From contig JAINUG010000086.1 in NCBI GenBank assembly GCA_029706075.1, positions 2,975,060-3,039,059 on the forward strand: a DNA stretch of 64,000 bases. Reading direction: 5' to 3'. Of this stretch, positions 63,234 through 64,000 are shown one piece after another. The position numbers were made by a program, and so were the translations under genes. The stretch's first letter is position 1. Each line of letters opens with the position of its first letter. This DNA comes from Aldrovandia affinis (taxonomy: Eukaryota > Chordata > Actinopteri > Notacanthiformes > Halosauridae). The notes beneath the pieces were generated by a model. It made no database searches. It saw nothing but the letters and a program-made list of their open reading frames with translations, and had not been told where the DNA came from.

Positions 63234-64000
63234 TAGCTGTTTTTTAAAATGTGAACCGAAATCCAGCTGTAAAATCCCAGCAAATACACTCCATACAATA
63301 CAAAGACTTCTTTCTTGTGTTATTAGGTCATGTAGCGGCTACCTGAGAAGAACATGGGTTTCACTCGACAGGTCAGCTAATGGCTAGAGGTCTGTTGCTG
63401 TCCATACAATAACCTTGTGTAATTGATGGATGAGAAAGAAACTCAATGCTGTTTTTGCTCTTCCTTTTGTCTTTAAATGTTCTTCCTACTGCAGTCCACT
63501 ACGCATAGAAAGGCATATCGAGAAAAACATTAAAAAGGGAAAAATGAGAAACACATTTTTAGGAAAGAAAGGTATATCAAAAGCTAGGTAACCTCTGTGG
63601 GTGGGGATGGCTACCAACTAGCAGTAGATGGCTAGCTAGTTAACTGTAAATATTATTTGACTGGAAGTCTAGGTAGTGTGCTGTAGTTAATGAAGCACCT
63701 GAAATATAGATAGTAAGCTAGCTAGTTAACCAGGCAGCTTAATGATGGCATATATCACTGGTGAGGCAGCTACATCATAGCTAAATAAACTGCTGGAAGC
63801 TAGTCAGTTGTTTTAATTAAATGCTGTGCAGCTAGGTTGCTAGCAGGGTGTATGAATTAAATGGGGCTTAGCCTTGTCACCCTGGCTATCATAGCCACGA
63901 ATGGATGATGATTGAGTGATTGTTAATTGTCTAATTGGAGGATCCTCTGTCTCTGCTTCAGTCTCAGTGTTTTAAATGTACAAATCAAACCATAGCTGAT
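63234..64000. other. dlg2 intron or intergenic, nothing recognised
   Basis: AT-rich, with repeated gctagctagttaac-like words near 63630-63730. No supported gene. The window ends here without reaching the next dlg2 exon. Confidence 0.4.

Overview
This is 64 kb of ray-finned fish (teleost-type) nuclear DNA. It is AT-rich, its two genes are split by spliceosomal introns, and it carries typical fish repeats: Tc1-like transposons, hAT and Harbinger elements, L2/CR1-like LINEs, a tRNA-headed SINE and long (CA)n/(GA)n microsatellites. The species cannot be fixed from sequence alone. I see no prokaryotic, organellar, rRNA or tRNA gene and no CRISPR array.

Two genes are supported. (1) A plus-strand cell-surface receptor of the CD2/SLAM type lies at about 1.9-5.8 kb. 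Nine exons can be joined in one frame: a candidate signal-peptide exon, a cysteine-poor V-like Ig domain, a C2-like Ig domain, a transmembrane exon and a tyrosine-containing tail. (2) The 3' half of dlg2 (PSD-93, a synaptic MAGUK scaffold) lies on the minus strand at 36.4-48.9 kb. Nine exons encode the SH3 domain, the HOOK region and the whole guanylate-kinase-like domain to the stop codon. All phases agree, giving 328 whole codons in the window. The upstream dlg2 exons (PDZ domains) were not found and probably lie beyond 64 kb.

The 30 kb between the genes, and the dlg2 introns, are a layered transposon record. From left to right: hAT MITE (735), hAT MITE (7053), an unassigned 1.18 kb terminal-inverted-repeat element with a repeated internal motif (7964), a Harbinger-type element carrying an L2 3' end (9219), a SINE, a LINE-tail repeat, a probable solo LTR (12642), a Tc1 fragment (14444), a piggyBac-like TTAA-flanked element (16780), a second inverted copy of the Harbinger/L2 composite (19282), a nearly complete 3 kb LINE (21575), and a three-level nest of Tc1, CR1-like LINE and hAT MITE (24659-26521). 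A palindromic MITE (28552) and a LINE remnant holding two SINEs (29880-31290) follow. Right of the dlg2 exons are an internally deleted L2-like LINE (49905), very long (GA)n and (TC)n tracts, two opposed Tc1 fragments (58835) and a SINE with clear target duplications (62888).

No wholly new gene system is evident. The points most worth following are the CD2-like receptor with its YEEI-type tail, the unassigned element at 7964-9143, the composite Harbinger/L2 pair, and the shared internal core of three hAT MITEs with different ends.
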